Below, in pieces: positions 1 to 11,044 of a stretch of DNA of 64,000 bases. The stretch's first letter is position 1, and each line of letters starts with the position of its first letter. Both the position numbers and the translations under genes were made by a program. The notes under the pieces were generated by a model. That model saw only the letters and a program-made list of their open reading frames with translations, ran no database searches and was not told where the DNA came from. This stretch comes from Heliocidaris erythrogramma (lineage: Eukaryota; Echinodermata; Echinoidea; Camarodonta; Echinometridae), in contig CM046853.1 in assembly GCA_025617745.1 (NCBI GenBank), positions 54,402,643 to 54,466,642 on the forward strand, given 5' to 3'.

Positions 1-142
1 TATTCTGAGGTTATACAGTGAAGAGGCTAATAAAGCATAAAAAAACACCAGCTCACTGTTTGCATGCAAGTTGAATCCTTCCTGTACTGTATGCAGAATG
101 CAATAATAGTCCAAGTAATTTGAGGGATTGATAACGAAATGG

Positions 143-223
143 TTAACCCGTTGACTACTGAATTCTTTAACTCTAGTAGGCTTAATACAGGAAACGTCCG
201 GTTCTCCGTAGTCTATGGGTTAA
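143..223 (-). repeat. MITE family E, copy 1
   Basis: An about 80 bp unit with TTAACCC ends and an internal CTGTATTAAGCCTA core, in reverse orientation. Related copies lie at 2733-2817, 13918-13998 and 31383-31468. The ends are inverted repeats (TTAACCCRTTGACTAC), so this is a miniature inverted-repeat element. Confidence 0.6.
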
Positions 224-434
224 TTTGAATTTTTAATTAATAAAGCATGATAGGTTCTAGCAATATTTTGAGGCTCTTATGATCATTACCAAGACACTAA
301 TGACCACAGTTTCACTTTCAAATCATAATCTATTAATCTATAAAGAAATTTAACAGTATAAACTATGGTGGGTTGTTTTTTTGTTGTTGTTCAAGTAAAA
401 GAATACTGTCATGAAAGCTGGTTGAATAAATGAT

Positions 435-435
435 T

Positions 436-461
<26 letters not shown>
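435..461. repeat. (TA)n microsatellite
   Basis: An uninterrupted alternating TA run. Similar short runs occur at 29611-29637, 32646-32661 and 37307-37335. Confidence 0.9.
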
Positions 462-466
<5 letters not shown>

Positions 467-2732
467 CCAGCTCAGTTCTGACTCTTTGCAGTCCACAATC
501 ACTGATTTCAGGAACTTCCATATTCTTTGAAAAGGGAAGTATGCCTTCCATGACTTGCTTCCCTCTCTATCCGCACTATCTCTGTCATTGTCATCAATTA
601 TGTTTCCTGCAGAATTGGGAGGAAAGTATAAGTTATGATGTAATGGACATAGAGACAAATATTGGGAGTAAAAACAAGACGACTGGCAATTCAAATTGAC
701 CCTTAAAGAGATCACTTGTTACTCTTGGCAAGGGGAATTCCCTATAATGAAGCTATGGAGATCACTCCCTCTGCCAGACTTCAATTGATTCTTCACGGTT
801 GTTTGCATATGAAGAGGTCATGCAGACACAGATGGTGAGGTTTCTTTCCCGATCAAAAGAATTGCAAACTGCGGGATTTCCCTTTTGTACTGTTCAGACT
901 GTTTGTCAAAAGGAACGCAGTTGTGCAATAACTGGTGGTAAAGATGTATGCACAGGTACATATGCAAAGCAGTGGTTTGTACTTGTAGGAGTAACATGCA
1001 CGTCAGGTACGTGTCTCATGTACATAGACTTGGTCCATATATTTCTCTGTTGTGGATTATTATGAGGAGGTATAAAACCTAGAAGACAGGTGAGTTTGTG
1101 ATATTTTGGCTGATATTTTTGTTGATAATATATATATTATGTGCTGTTTGATGTTCCTGCACTTTATACACTGAATACCAAACGGATCACTAATATATCA
1201 TGCACATCGATTTTGCATACTGGATCACAAATTATTTACTTGACCAACTTTTCAAGCTGCATTTGATTAAATAGCACCTTCTATATTCTGGTATAGATTC
1301 CATGGATTGTGGATATTTGTGATGCACCATTAAAAGTACAATTTATCATTTCTAATGTCTTCTAGTTTTAGTGGGATTGTAGATTATTCTGTTATAATAT
1401 CTTGGGTAAACATACTGGGAAAGTTTAAAGCAAAAAAATAATCAGGAAGTGCATAGAAGGTTTAGCTTGTCTTTGTTGTACATTATTTTGTTTTGCCAAA
1501 TCACTTTTAAAACACAAAGCAGTAGTCAAATTTGCTGTATACAGATGTAGCTTTTTGGAGGAGAAATCTCTTAGCTTGTTTTCTTCAATATCATACTGTC
1601 TCTACTACTTTGGTTTGAGTTTGCATGTGATTTTGCATGTGAAAGGTACCTCAGCATTATATTTTCCTAGTAGAATCTTGCCCAACTTATTGCTAATAAA
1701 TACCTCTACTTGAGGCATTAAAAAAAAAAGAATTGGCAAACATACGTCATGGGGACATACCCAAAACTTGTCACCTCCAAGAGGATGGGGACGTATCCCT
1801 TTTCTGCCTTTGATAAAAGAACAAACAGAAGTTATGGAATTGTTTGATAACTTTATTTATTTATTCTGAGGCAATATGAGGCATGTTATGGGTAAAGTAA
1901 ATAGGATCAAAGATCAACTTGGGAATTTCATATTCACATGCTTGCCATTTGTTGGAAATTCATATACCGGTAGACATAACAAGTTGTCAGACTCTGGAGG
2001 TTGTTGCTGTTGAGTTACTGTGCTATTCTTGTTGTATCATGAATATTGTGATATGGAGAGGTTCAGGACAAGTCCCTGCTTTCATACAGGTTTTAGCTCC
2101 TCAGATGCAAGTAAAAAAAAAACTTCTGGCCCAGTAACAATTGCAGAATCTTAGCAAAGAAGTCCTAGTGATTGATCGTCAGAAAAAGAAACGGCTCGTT
2201 CACAATGTTGTGGCCAGGTTTCGACTTGGGTCTCCACCCAAACACTGATACTCATGGTGTAGTTGGTATGTAGAAGATTGTTGTATTTTCTCTTCTAAGT
2301 CTATCTGTCATGTTGTTTAACAATCTATTTGTGGCATCCATCTTTTACTTTGGCATGTGAGTGTAACTTCATATTAAAAAATAAGCATGAAGCAAAAACA
2401 AAAACAAAACAAAACAAAACACACACAACATAGGACAAAGTAAGGTAATGGAGTTTGAAAAGTTAACACTGATATGAACATCATTGTATGTTGTATATTT
2501 GGAGGGGAAATAGTCTCATACACTAGTAGCTGTATAAATCAAGCTTGAACTTTGCATCAGAGATAACTTTTGGTCTGTAAATTCTCTTGTAAGGAAGATG
2601 AGGACATAATTTGCTTATGGTGAATTATTTATTTATTAGAGAACATTCATTTATCTAATTTGTCAGGTATACACTGATTGTGAAAATGCTATGAGAAACA
2701 AATTCACCATGAAATTAAATTGTAGATCTTGA

Positions 2733-2817
2733 GTTACCCATTGATTACGGAAACCTGGTGTTTCTTGTATGTAGCTTATAGTGAATGAGAAAATTCAGTC
2801 AGTAGTGAACAGGTTAA
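2733..2817 (+). repeat. MITE family E, copy 2
   Basis: The same unit as 143-223 in forward orientation: GTTACCCATTGATTACGG at the left, AAATTCAGTCAGTAGTGAAC and GGTTAA at the right. It is more degraded in the centre. Confidence 0.55.
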
Positions 2818-3251
2818 TTTTAGTTTGCCACTGTCATAGGGAAAATTATTTATTCAAAGCCAGGTCATGTCCATCGTAGAAGACCTAGCAAAACCCATTT
2901 GACTTTGCTAATCTAGTTTCAGGAAGTCATAACTTAATTGTTTTTTTATCCACTTGTTATTAATCATTCAGTTAGCCAGTTACCATATCCATTGATGCTA
3001 ATTTATTACATGTTATCATTTGTGTTATCCTGTGGTTTAGCTATACTCCACTGACTTTCCTCTGGTTGTAAACTTTCTCTTTCATTTTACGTAGAATATA
3101 CATGTATATCCATATTTTGCCTTTCTTTTCTGTACTATGATTCCTTATTGTCATATCATTCTTGTATTTTTATTTGTTGTTTTGTTTGACCACTGTGTAG
3201 TCCAGTCTGTAGGTTAGAATATGCTGAAACCAAAACGATTGATAGATAGTA

Positions 3252-3316
3252 TGTTGAGAGCGAAAAGGGTGTTAACTCTGTCGGATTATATGAGTTAATG
3301 CCCTTCTGCCTCTAAG
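3252..3316. repeat. Hairpin repeat family F, copy 1
   Basis: TGTTGAGAGCGAAAAGGGTG, TTAACTCTG, a short loop, then GAGTTAATGCCCTTCTGCC. The two arms are complementary and form an about 25 bp stem. The same palindrome occurs at 5051, 32802 and 40276. Confidence 0.65.
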
Positions 3317-3636
3317 CAGAAGATACACTGATCAGCAAATTATGCATAATGTAACTCTTATGTCTTCTGAAGTGGAATACCATAGCAGGACGATACTCTT
3401 TTCTATCTCAGTGATCAAGTGAACAGCAAAGTCCATTCCTTATCAGTGTCATTCTTTTCTTATAGTAAACCCAAATAGTTTTGACAATATTTCACACCCT
3501 ACCCAGCATGCTCTTACTCATCATTATTGATAATGACACTAAGAAGAAAAAGATGATAAATCATAGATAAACATTAAACAGACTACATAATAAAGGGGAA
3601 ATATCATATTTGTCAGTTGTATTGTGTCATGTTGGG

Positions 3637-3722
3637 AATGAGCTAAATCTGGAAGTGTTAATTGACCATGAGCTAAATCTGGAAGTGTTGACCATGAGCT
3701 AAATCTGGAAGTGTTGACCATG
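3637..3722 (+). repeat. Short tandem repeat, about 26 bp unit
   Basis: Three copies of a unit beginning GAGCTAAATCTGGAAGTGTT, followed by GACCAT. The first copy carries a 5 bp insertion (AATTG) before GACCAT. Confidence 0.85.
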
Positions 3723-4651
3723 ATTAGGTAACATATAGGGTCTATGTTTAGATAGGAGCTTTTGTTTTCAATGTTGATCTAACCAAGGAGTATAACTCCT
3801 TGATCTAACAGTGTTTGATGTCCGGGTTTATATGGTAGGTGAAGGGTCTGGAGGAGCCAGGGCAGATCCACTGACTTGTGTTTCTTATCAAAGTTGTTGT
3901 CATGTCATCTTGTGATTTTATTGTCATAATGATATGGTGAGTTCTGTATAAATGTGATTATTAATTTGTAAAGTGAGTGCTGTTGATTAATACAAAGATT
4001 TGTTTAATCAAATAAAAAAAGAAGCATTACACTGCTCATAAGGGGGAATATGAGCATACTGCTTAATGTGTGTAAAAGGCATTAGTGTACTAAAAAGGCA
4101 GTATAAATCCTGTATATATAGTCTACATAAAGTAGTGTGTACAACTAGTTAGGTCTACAAGTAGATTGTATAGAAATAATCATTGTTGTTGAACTACTCT
4201 ACTCTTTTGAAATGAACATTATATTAGTTGCTGAAATTCTTTCCAAGTAGATTAGGTAGAAAGAAATAGTCATCTCTTTAAAAATGATGTAAGCATTATG
4301 TTGTATATAAAAACTCATAATTCAGTTAGTTGGTGTTCTCTTTCCATCCTAAGTCTGAACATTTTTTTTTTTTAAAGCAAGAACTTTAGCTAGTAAATTC
4401 CATATTATGTTGGTAATTATTTTGTTTCACTTTTCAGTGTATTTTGGTGCATGTATTGTCTATTCTGAGCTGCATTTTCCCCATTTTGCTGTGCATTTCA
4501 CATATTGCATGTCACTAGCATCTGCATGCTTGCATGGAAAATCTTGCTCTTTGCTTCTGCATTGCATCCTGCATAATTCTACAATCCACAATTTCCTTCA
4601 CCCCATTCCCTCTCTTCCAATCTACTCCATGTAATGTCCATCTCTATACAG

Positions 4652-4996
4652 AGTACCATTCGGAAAGCAATTTGCTTCATGAGACCAGCTACACCAAGAA
4701 CGGCTACCATCTGCACCACAATCACCACCACCACAACCACCACCATTTTCATGCCAACCAAACAGATCACAACCACCACAACCAGCGACGCCCCACCTCA
4801 CCCTCAGTGATACCTCTCCGTCAGAACAAGCTGCTACAGGGCAAGTGCTACAAGGAGTACCGGCTCTCCCGGTCTATGCCCAATCTAGTGGATGAGGGGC
4901 ATTTGGTTCTTTCCATCAGCAATGCTCAGGGGCTCTTTCAGAAGGCGCAGCAGAAAGTGCGTGGTGGCCATAGAATAAGCAGCCGCAGATACAGGC
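4652..4996 (+). CDS. Candidate coding exon, His-rich, possibly an upstream FGD exon
   Basis: A strong acceptor (CTCTATACAG) opens a 345 nt frame of 115 codons ending at C|GTAAGA. It encodes a histidine/asparagine-rich stretch (HNHHHHNHHHFHAN), then a non-repetitive basic part with KEYRLSRSMPNLVDEGH and SISNAQGLFQKAQQKV. Phase 1 at the donor would join 10943 (after TGTCTTCAG) in frame and give a continuous FGD N-terminus. No family is recognised. The open frame extends past the donor into a hairpin repeat at 5051, which argues the coding part ends earlier. It could also belong to an unrelated gene. Confidence 0.45.
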
Positions 4997-5050
4997 GTAA
5001 GACTAAACCGTCCTTCTTTGAATCTGCATGTTCTTTCTTCATGTCATCTG

Positions 5051-5110
5051 CTGAGAGCCAGAAGGGCATTAACACATGTCCTGTAAACTTAATGCCCATC
5101 TGTCTCACAG
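5051..5110. repeat. Hairpin repeat family F, copy 2
   Basis: CTGAGAGCCAGAAGGGCATT AAC, then TTAATGCCCATCTGTCTCA in inverted order. It begins about 55 bp past the donor of the 4652-4996 exon candidate. Confidence 0.6.
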
Positions 5111-8100
5111 TATGTAGACATTGTCTATTCTTCCTGCATGGTTTATTTTTCATCCTTTCTAATTCCCTTATTTTATGTATCCTTATCTAAACTTTCCTCC
5201 TTTAAATCTTGTACAGATCATGTACATCCTAATGCCTTGCTGCCTCCCTTCTTTTCATACATGTCTCAATTCTCTCTCGTCTTTGAGGGTTTTGTCCTCT
5301 GGATAATTCCTTAAGTCTATTCCATTGTCACTACTTTGCTCCCCCCCCCCCCCAGACTCATATTTGTCAACTTCAACACATAATCCTTATAATGTTGTCT
5401 TCCAGTTTATATGATTTATTACCATCATTGCAAATATTGTATTTCGGCCGGCCATTATTCATGTGTTATTCATATTCCTCATCACGTTTTACTTCACCTA
5501 TAGGTACATCATATTCATTAATTGGCATATACCTGTAATATTGGTTCCTTATGCTCATCTTATTACCTGACATGAATGGGCCGTTTTCATTGGAATTTCA
5601 AACACGTTCATTAATATACCGGCCATTGCCTCATAATAATCATGACAGGTTGTGAGGGTCAAAAATCTATTCTTTTACATTCATGGAACTTTACATAATT
5701 TCCTCATTGGGCTGATTGTTGCTATCAGAAATTTAAGATCAGACTTGATATTTCCATGGGATTGGTGCATAAATGTCATGTCCATGTATCAGAATTATAA
5801 TTTAGTACTCCATGCTAAACCTGTAGAGCTCAATCCACATGCAGTGGTATATTCAGCCAAAGAGCAGTTGCAGTATGCCATGGTTCAAACCAAATATGAC
5901 AAGGCTATTTCAGTGTTGTGTCAAGAGGTTGACATCATTTCAGAAGTCATGATGGAGTACCATCAAAGATTATTTGTATGAAAGATCAAAAGCATGCTTT
6001 TTGATAATATACATTTCATGTATAAAGATTGTACTATCATTAATATTTGTATTGCATGTATAAAAGTGTATCTGCTAAATAATGTTAAGTTCAACATAAA
6101 GAAGTTGTTTTCACATTTAATAAGGTCTAATATTCTCAATACCCGACCACTGCAGATTAGAGCAAAAGACCCGAGGTCACTGGAACTTGCAGCTACATGT
6201 ATGTCCCTGTGACCAGTCTGCAACAGATCTGTGGCCGGTCTTTGACTGGTAATTGCAGGGATCGCTTTAACTTATATTAACACACTGTACTGAAGTTGAA
6301 GGATACTAGGTTTTAGTAACACTATACTAAAATCCTTAAGATATCAAGGCTTTTATGTGGAACGGATTAAAGATAAAGTTGAGTTCTGGTCATAAGATTG
6401 AATTGTGAAAGAAACTGTCTCAAAGCAATTGGGAAAGGTTGATATTACATGGCAAATAAGAATTGGTGTATGATGTAAGGTTTTGGAATCCCCATAATGA
6501 TAAGAAATTGACTCAATCCTGCTGAGAGTCACATGCACTGCACACAGAAAAGTATATATGGGACTACACACAAATGTTTGGTCCAAACATTTCAGCTGCT
6601 TCTTGTCATGTTTTGAATGTGACAGCATTTGAAGAGCAATCCTTTTAAGGGGACATACCTACTATGATAGTCATCTACACTAACATAAAAAGAATGAGAA
6701 AGCTCACAAATTATATTTTATCTTTCCCAGAACTCGACCATCCCTTTAAGGCTTTTCTAATTATGCATTATGAAGTTATAATTTCTTTCCAGGGACTGCT
6801 TTAGTATTATTGTGTGACAGCATTCATGCAACCTATTTCAGACATTACATTTTCATTTATTAAAGCCATATTTTCAATGAGTTTAATCTCAGTTAGTCTC
6901 TGGTTATAATAACAACAGGTTCACAGTACCATATCGCTGCTTGCAGTTCCTTATTTATTTAATATCAAGTTTTCATTTGCTGAATATTGTTGAAATCTAA
7001 ATGGTAAAGTTGTAAACAAACAACAACTAACCGCAGTCTGTATACAGACAGAGCAGTATGTTATAGGACTTGTAAAGGACTCCATATCAGTGAGCATATG
7101 GTAATATGAGGGATAATTTTTGTTAAAAAGAAAACAGGTTCTTGTGTAATTTGATTGATGGCTTAGTGAACTACTATAAACTGTATATTGTTCTTATATG
7201 AAACAGCCATTGTTCAGTGCCTTGATACCAAGCAAATTTTGGACCAGAGCAGTGGTTAGAAGTGCCATTAATTTTATGCACAGAGACATGTATCACATCA
7301 AATAGTAATTTGTAAGGCACTAATCAGGTTTCGTAACCATAAATATTTCGGCTTTTAAAATAAACAAGGCCAAACCCTGAGAGTAAAACCATGTTTGAAA
7401 GTTCATTATTATTTCTCCATGTATATTCAAAGCCCTTTCATTAAAATACTATTGTCAAATGTAGTGATCCTATAAAAAAATTAGGGAGGGGGGTTATATA
7501 GACATCCATTATATTGTGCAAAGCAAAATCGACATGAGGTAAATAAAAATTACACTATTTTAGGCATGCTTGGTCTGGAAATGAATTCAAAGATACCTTC
7601 AAGAAAATTGGAACTTTGCATTTTACTAGATATTATTATGATCCTGTAACAAATGAAGGTGATGCTTTAGTCAGTCAGATTTTCAATTTTGGACCCCTTT
7701 TAGACATAAGACACAGGAGACCTGTAGACCACCTCAAAATTCATTTAAATGAATGGCAAGATGCAATGTTTTGGGGTAAAATTTGTGGGTCAACAAAATC
7801 TTTGTGCACCAATGGTCCCTTCATATAGGTCACTGATCCCATACTTAGTTGTTGAGATACTGCAATGTAGAGTGCATTACACATTATCTCTTTTTAATAT
7901 GCCGAGATGGTATCTTCAAGCTGTGTACTGTTTCATGCATGTCTGAATGGGCTGTGGTGTTTAGAACTGTCCTAAATTCATAAAGTGATTCATTATTTTT
8001 CTTTTAAATTCTACCCTGAATTTATAGAGCTCCCATCTGTCCCATAAAATGATGAGACAATAAATTGAGGAATAATGTCATTTGACTTCAAATTGATAGA

Positions 8101-10300
8101 TGATGAGTGTTGAATCAGACAGCTTCCTCTTGAAAGAAGATGCCATGTCCCAGGAAATATATTCAATATGTTCATTATGATTTTGTTACAATGTACATTG
8201 GCAACATCATTTGGATCCCTGTCACAATGGCGACTCTTACTCTAGGGTCCAATTACCTGTTTTGATGCATGATTAATCTGTGTCTTTCCCAAATCTCTTA
8301 GGCAGTGTCTTAGTCATCCAAAGACTTTTAGCACAACCTTGAGAATGGTTAATAAAGCTCATTTTGAAAACAGAATGAAAAATTGTTACCTATATTGTTA
8401 ACTATCATTCAATTTAGTATAGTTGTAGAAAACTAGAATCTGTAAACGTCTTAAGAAAATTCAAAATTATGTGATGAAACTTTAACTGATTATTTTTTTA
8501 AAAAGAAGTAGGCAAATATCCTTTCAATGAAGAGATCAAATGGTAAATTTCTCAACTTTCGATCCTATCATTCTGTAGTGATATTTCCTTCTTATTGAGA
8601 CCTATGGAATACCAGGAACTGCTGAATAGTGATTATGCTTGAATTGTTCGAGTCTATTTAGTTTTAATTGTTGACATCTCAGTTTTGCTTCTTGATCCCC
8701 CCCAACTGGCCATTATTCAAGAGCTGTCAAAGATATTTGTATTATTTTCAATAGGTCATAGAAAATGTGAAAGCTCTATTTAAAGTTGATTGGTGTCTGG
8801 GAATTAATTCCACCGATATCAGTTTGGTAGACTGGATTTAAAGAAAATTTGTATAAATATTAATTTTCCATAAACATTTCCTCTTTAATAGGGCACACCC
8901 TATTTGAGAGCCCAAAATTTTGCGGATTGATAGCTAAGTCACAATTGTGTAATGTTAGATAAATTATGTTTGAGGCAATTTGAGAGCCATAAAACACCCA
9001 TATTTTTATAGTATCAACAACAGACAATGCTAAAGAAGAGTACTATGCAGTATGTAAAAGGTCTTTTACATTCTAAAGGGAGAAATAATTGTCATTCTAT
9101 GTCTAAAAGCAAAAATGATAAAGTGAGAAGGTTAAACAGCTAAAAACAGAAAGAAAGATAAATAATTGTGTGTCAGTCTTTTGTATCAGTTTTTCATATT
9201 AGTCTTTTGTTATGCTCTAGCAAGCACCTAATGGTAGGTTATTTGTCAATGTATGTTTAGTAGTGTACAAAACAATCAGATTCAAAGTTAGGAGCAGCCT
9301 TTTTGGTATGTGAATCTCCAGTACTTAGATTATTATCCTAAAATACTAGAAGTAACAAGATCATTTCAAAAGAATCCTTTAGTGGGGAAAAAATGGAATT
9401 GTATTCAGAAACCAATTACTAAAGAGGATGTTACAGTTTATAAGCCATTGACCCTAAATATTTAAGAGGTGTTTTGTAATTGAAAAAGAATAGTATCACA
9501 TCAGTATTTCTGCACAGTATCAGGATAAGAACAAACAATAGTATTTGATTTAAGGAAAGGGGTGCCTCTTATTAATATTCCTATATTGATTTGACTTCAT
9601 GTCATATATAAGGTCTTCATACAAGTCTAATTTTTGCCAGGCAGTGAGCCAGAATATGGGATATTTCATACTTTCAATGATTTCCTGTGAAATAGAAATT
9701 TTCCTGAGCTGAATTGATTCCTAAAGAAAATAGTGAAAGAGAAATCTGAAATTTCAGATGTAATTTTCAAATAAGTTTTGATTAAATATATGATTCTGGG
9801 AATAGAAAATAGGAAGAGTAGCTTTGGAATAGAATTTAATCCCTTACCGATCAACTGTCAATCCTTTTATGTTTCTGTAATGATAATTTGCAAGATACGA
9901 TAGTTATATTCAGTTTAAAGTTTAATGAAGGTGTGACTAAACCTATTATATGAAGAAATTATGCATGTCATCATACAACAACAGACAATTAGTTTTTATT
10001 TTTTGATTGTTTATGTAATTGTTTTAAGTATTAAAAGAAAGAAAAAAGAAATCTAAATTATTAGAGGTGGTTATCATGAGGAAAATTTTGCTGTAATTAA
10101 ATTTAGATCAGTGTTGGAATGAATTGCAGGGAAAGGTGTCCAATGAAGGACTATAACTGTAGCATATTTTCATCTTGTCTGGAAAACTGTTAAGAAAGAG
10201 AAAGGGAGTAATTACATGTTTGATACCTCAAAATTAGGGGTAGTTAGCACCCCTTCCTGAAAGAGGAAAGCCTATTTCCTACCAAGTCAGTCAGCAATTG
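5110..10300. other. No convincing gene; intronic or intergenic
   Basis: This stretch contains MITE family G at 6366-6749 and otherwise unrecognised AT-rich sequence. An open frame at 5652-5981 has a protein-like end (YSAKEQLQYAMVQTKYDKAI) but no family match or clear splice sites. Nothing else is supported. Confidence 0.5.
6366..6749 (+). mobile_element. MITE family G, copy 1
   Basis: Terminal inverted repeats TTAAAGATAAAGTTGAGTTC and the reverse of TTAAAGGGATGGTCGAGTTC enclose about 340 bp. The interior matches 52446-52836 in the opposite orientation, including a shared AATAAGAATTGGTGTA and an AAACATGAC/GATG segment. It is non-autonomous and has no coding frame. Confidence 0.75.
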
Positions 10301-10932
10301 AGGTTGTTTCAAGATGCTGGCTTTAGCCATCTTGCCAAGACGGGGAAGGGGGGGGGGGGAGGCGGTAGTAAAGAATAGGCAGGGGTGAAGACAAATTAGG
10401 AGTCGACTTTTGTGTTGGTTTGGTGCCGCTATAGTAGGGTGAATGGAGGAAGTCCCACGAGCACTTTGGGCTCATCCAGAACATCTGTGAACAGGCCTAT
10501 AGTCACAACAACCTGGCCCCTTGCTCATTAAAGACAAGCGCATGAGTAATAGATGCCGTGCATGTGAATCACACACCGTTGGATCGCTGTGAATCGGCTC
10601 GCACAATTCTTGTCACTTTTTTCTATCTCCCCCTGCAGCCTACATTTGGGGAGTCCTCGTGGAGCAGTTGTTCTGGATTTGCTAATTGCCCCAGTATTAG
10701 ATGAACATCAACAAGTGTTTTCATGCATGGATGTTAGTTAGGAATGCCATACAGTTATTACATTTCTACATCTATGATGTTTTATTTTTCGTGATGTGGG
10801 GTCTGTATGACCATTACCTCGTGCTTGGTGTGGCACCCCACCTGTCAGTCAGGATCAGGACTCAATGTCCATTATATTTCGGATCAGGTGTGTCGTAAAT
10901 CTCTGTCGATTTGGGTAATTTTGCTTGCCATC
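10300..10932 (+). promoter_or_regulatory. Possible FGD promoter / 5' UTR region
   Basis: More GC- and CpG-rich than the surrounding 10 kb, with a poly-G run near 10347 and CpG-bearing segments at 10555-10605. It directly precedes the ATG at 10933 and contains no repeat that I recognise. This is inference from composition and position only; no TATA box or initiator is obvious. Confidence 0.25.
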
Positions 10933-11044
10933 ATGTCTTCAGGAAGGGGTGTTCCCAGTGTTCCCAATTTCCCACCACCGCCCAGACCAGTTGGTCTGCG
11001 GGGTCCATACAGTAGATCTGTGCCTTCAGCTGCAGCGGCTAACT
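10933..11044 (+). CDS. FGD: FGD exon 1 (or first common exon): proline-rich N-terminus
   Basis: The exon begins [19 protein letters not shown] and ends after one base of codon 38 at a GTAAGT donor. The one-base phase fits the two-base start of the next exon. The PPPP stretch is a likely SH3 or profilin-type ligand. The ATG start is a choice: there is an open frame upstream, and the bases just before 10943 (TGTCTTCAG) also look like a splice acceptor that would join the 4652-4996 exon in frame and bypass this ATG. Confidence 0.75.

Larger units (their letters stand above)
1..4651. other. No convincing gene; AT-rich spacer
   Basis: Apart from two family E MITEs, a hairpin repeat at 3252 and a tandem repeat at 3637, nothing is recognisable. 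Open frames are short and mostly low complexity. If 4652-4996 is an FGD exon, this stretch would hold upstream introns and unseen 5' exons. Confidence 0.6.

Noticed and set aside
760-835. Possible small exon with acceptor CCTCTGCCAG and donor GTGAGG reading TSIDSSRLFAYEEVMQTQM
   Set aside because: Splice sites look fair, but its phase does not fit the 4652 exon, it is only 57 nt and no family is recognised. Could be revisited with transcripts.
5820-5981. Protein-like frame end (NPHAVVYSAKEQLQYAMVQ)
   Set aside because: Amino-acid composition looks plausible but there is no recognisable family, no good acceptor or donor and no repeat match; too little to call a gene or element.
7616-7828. 70-codon frame reading FTRYYYDPVTNEGDALVSQI
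   Set aside because: No conserved motif, no splice context, typical size for a chance frame in AT-rich DNA.
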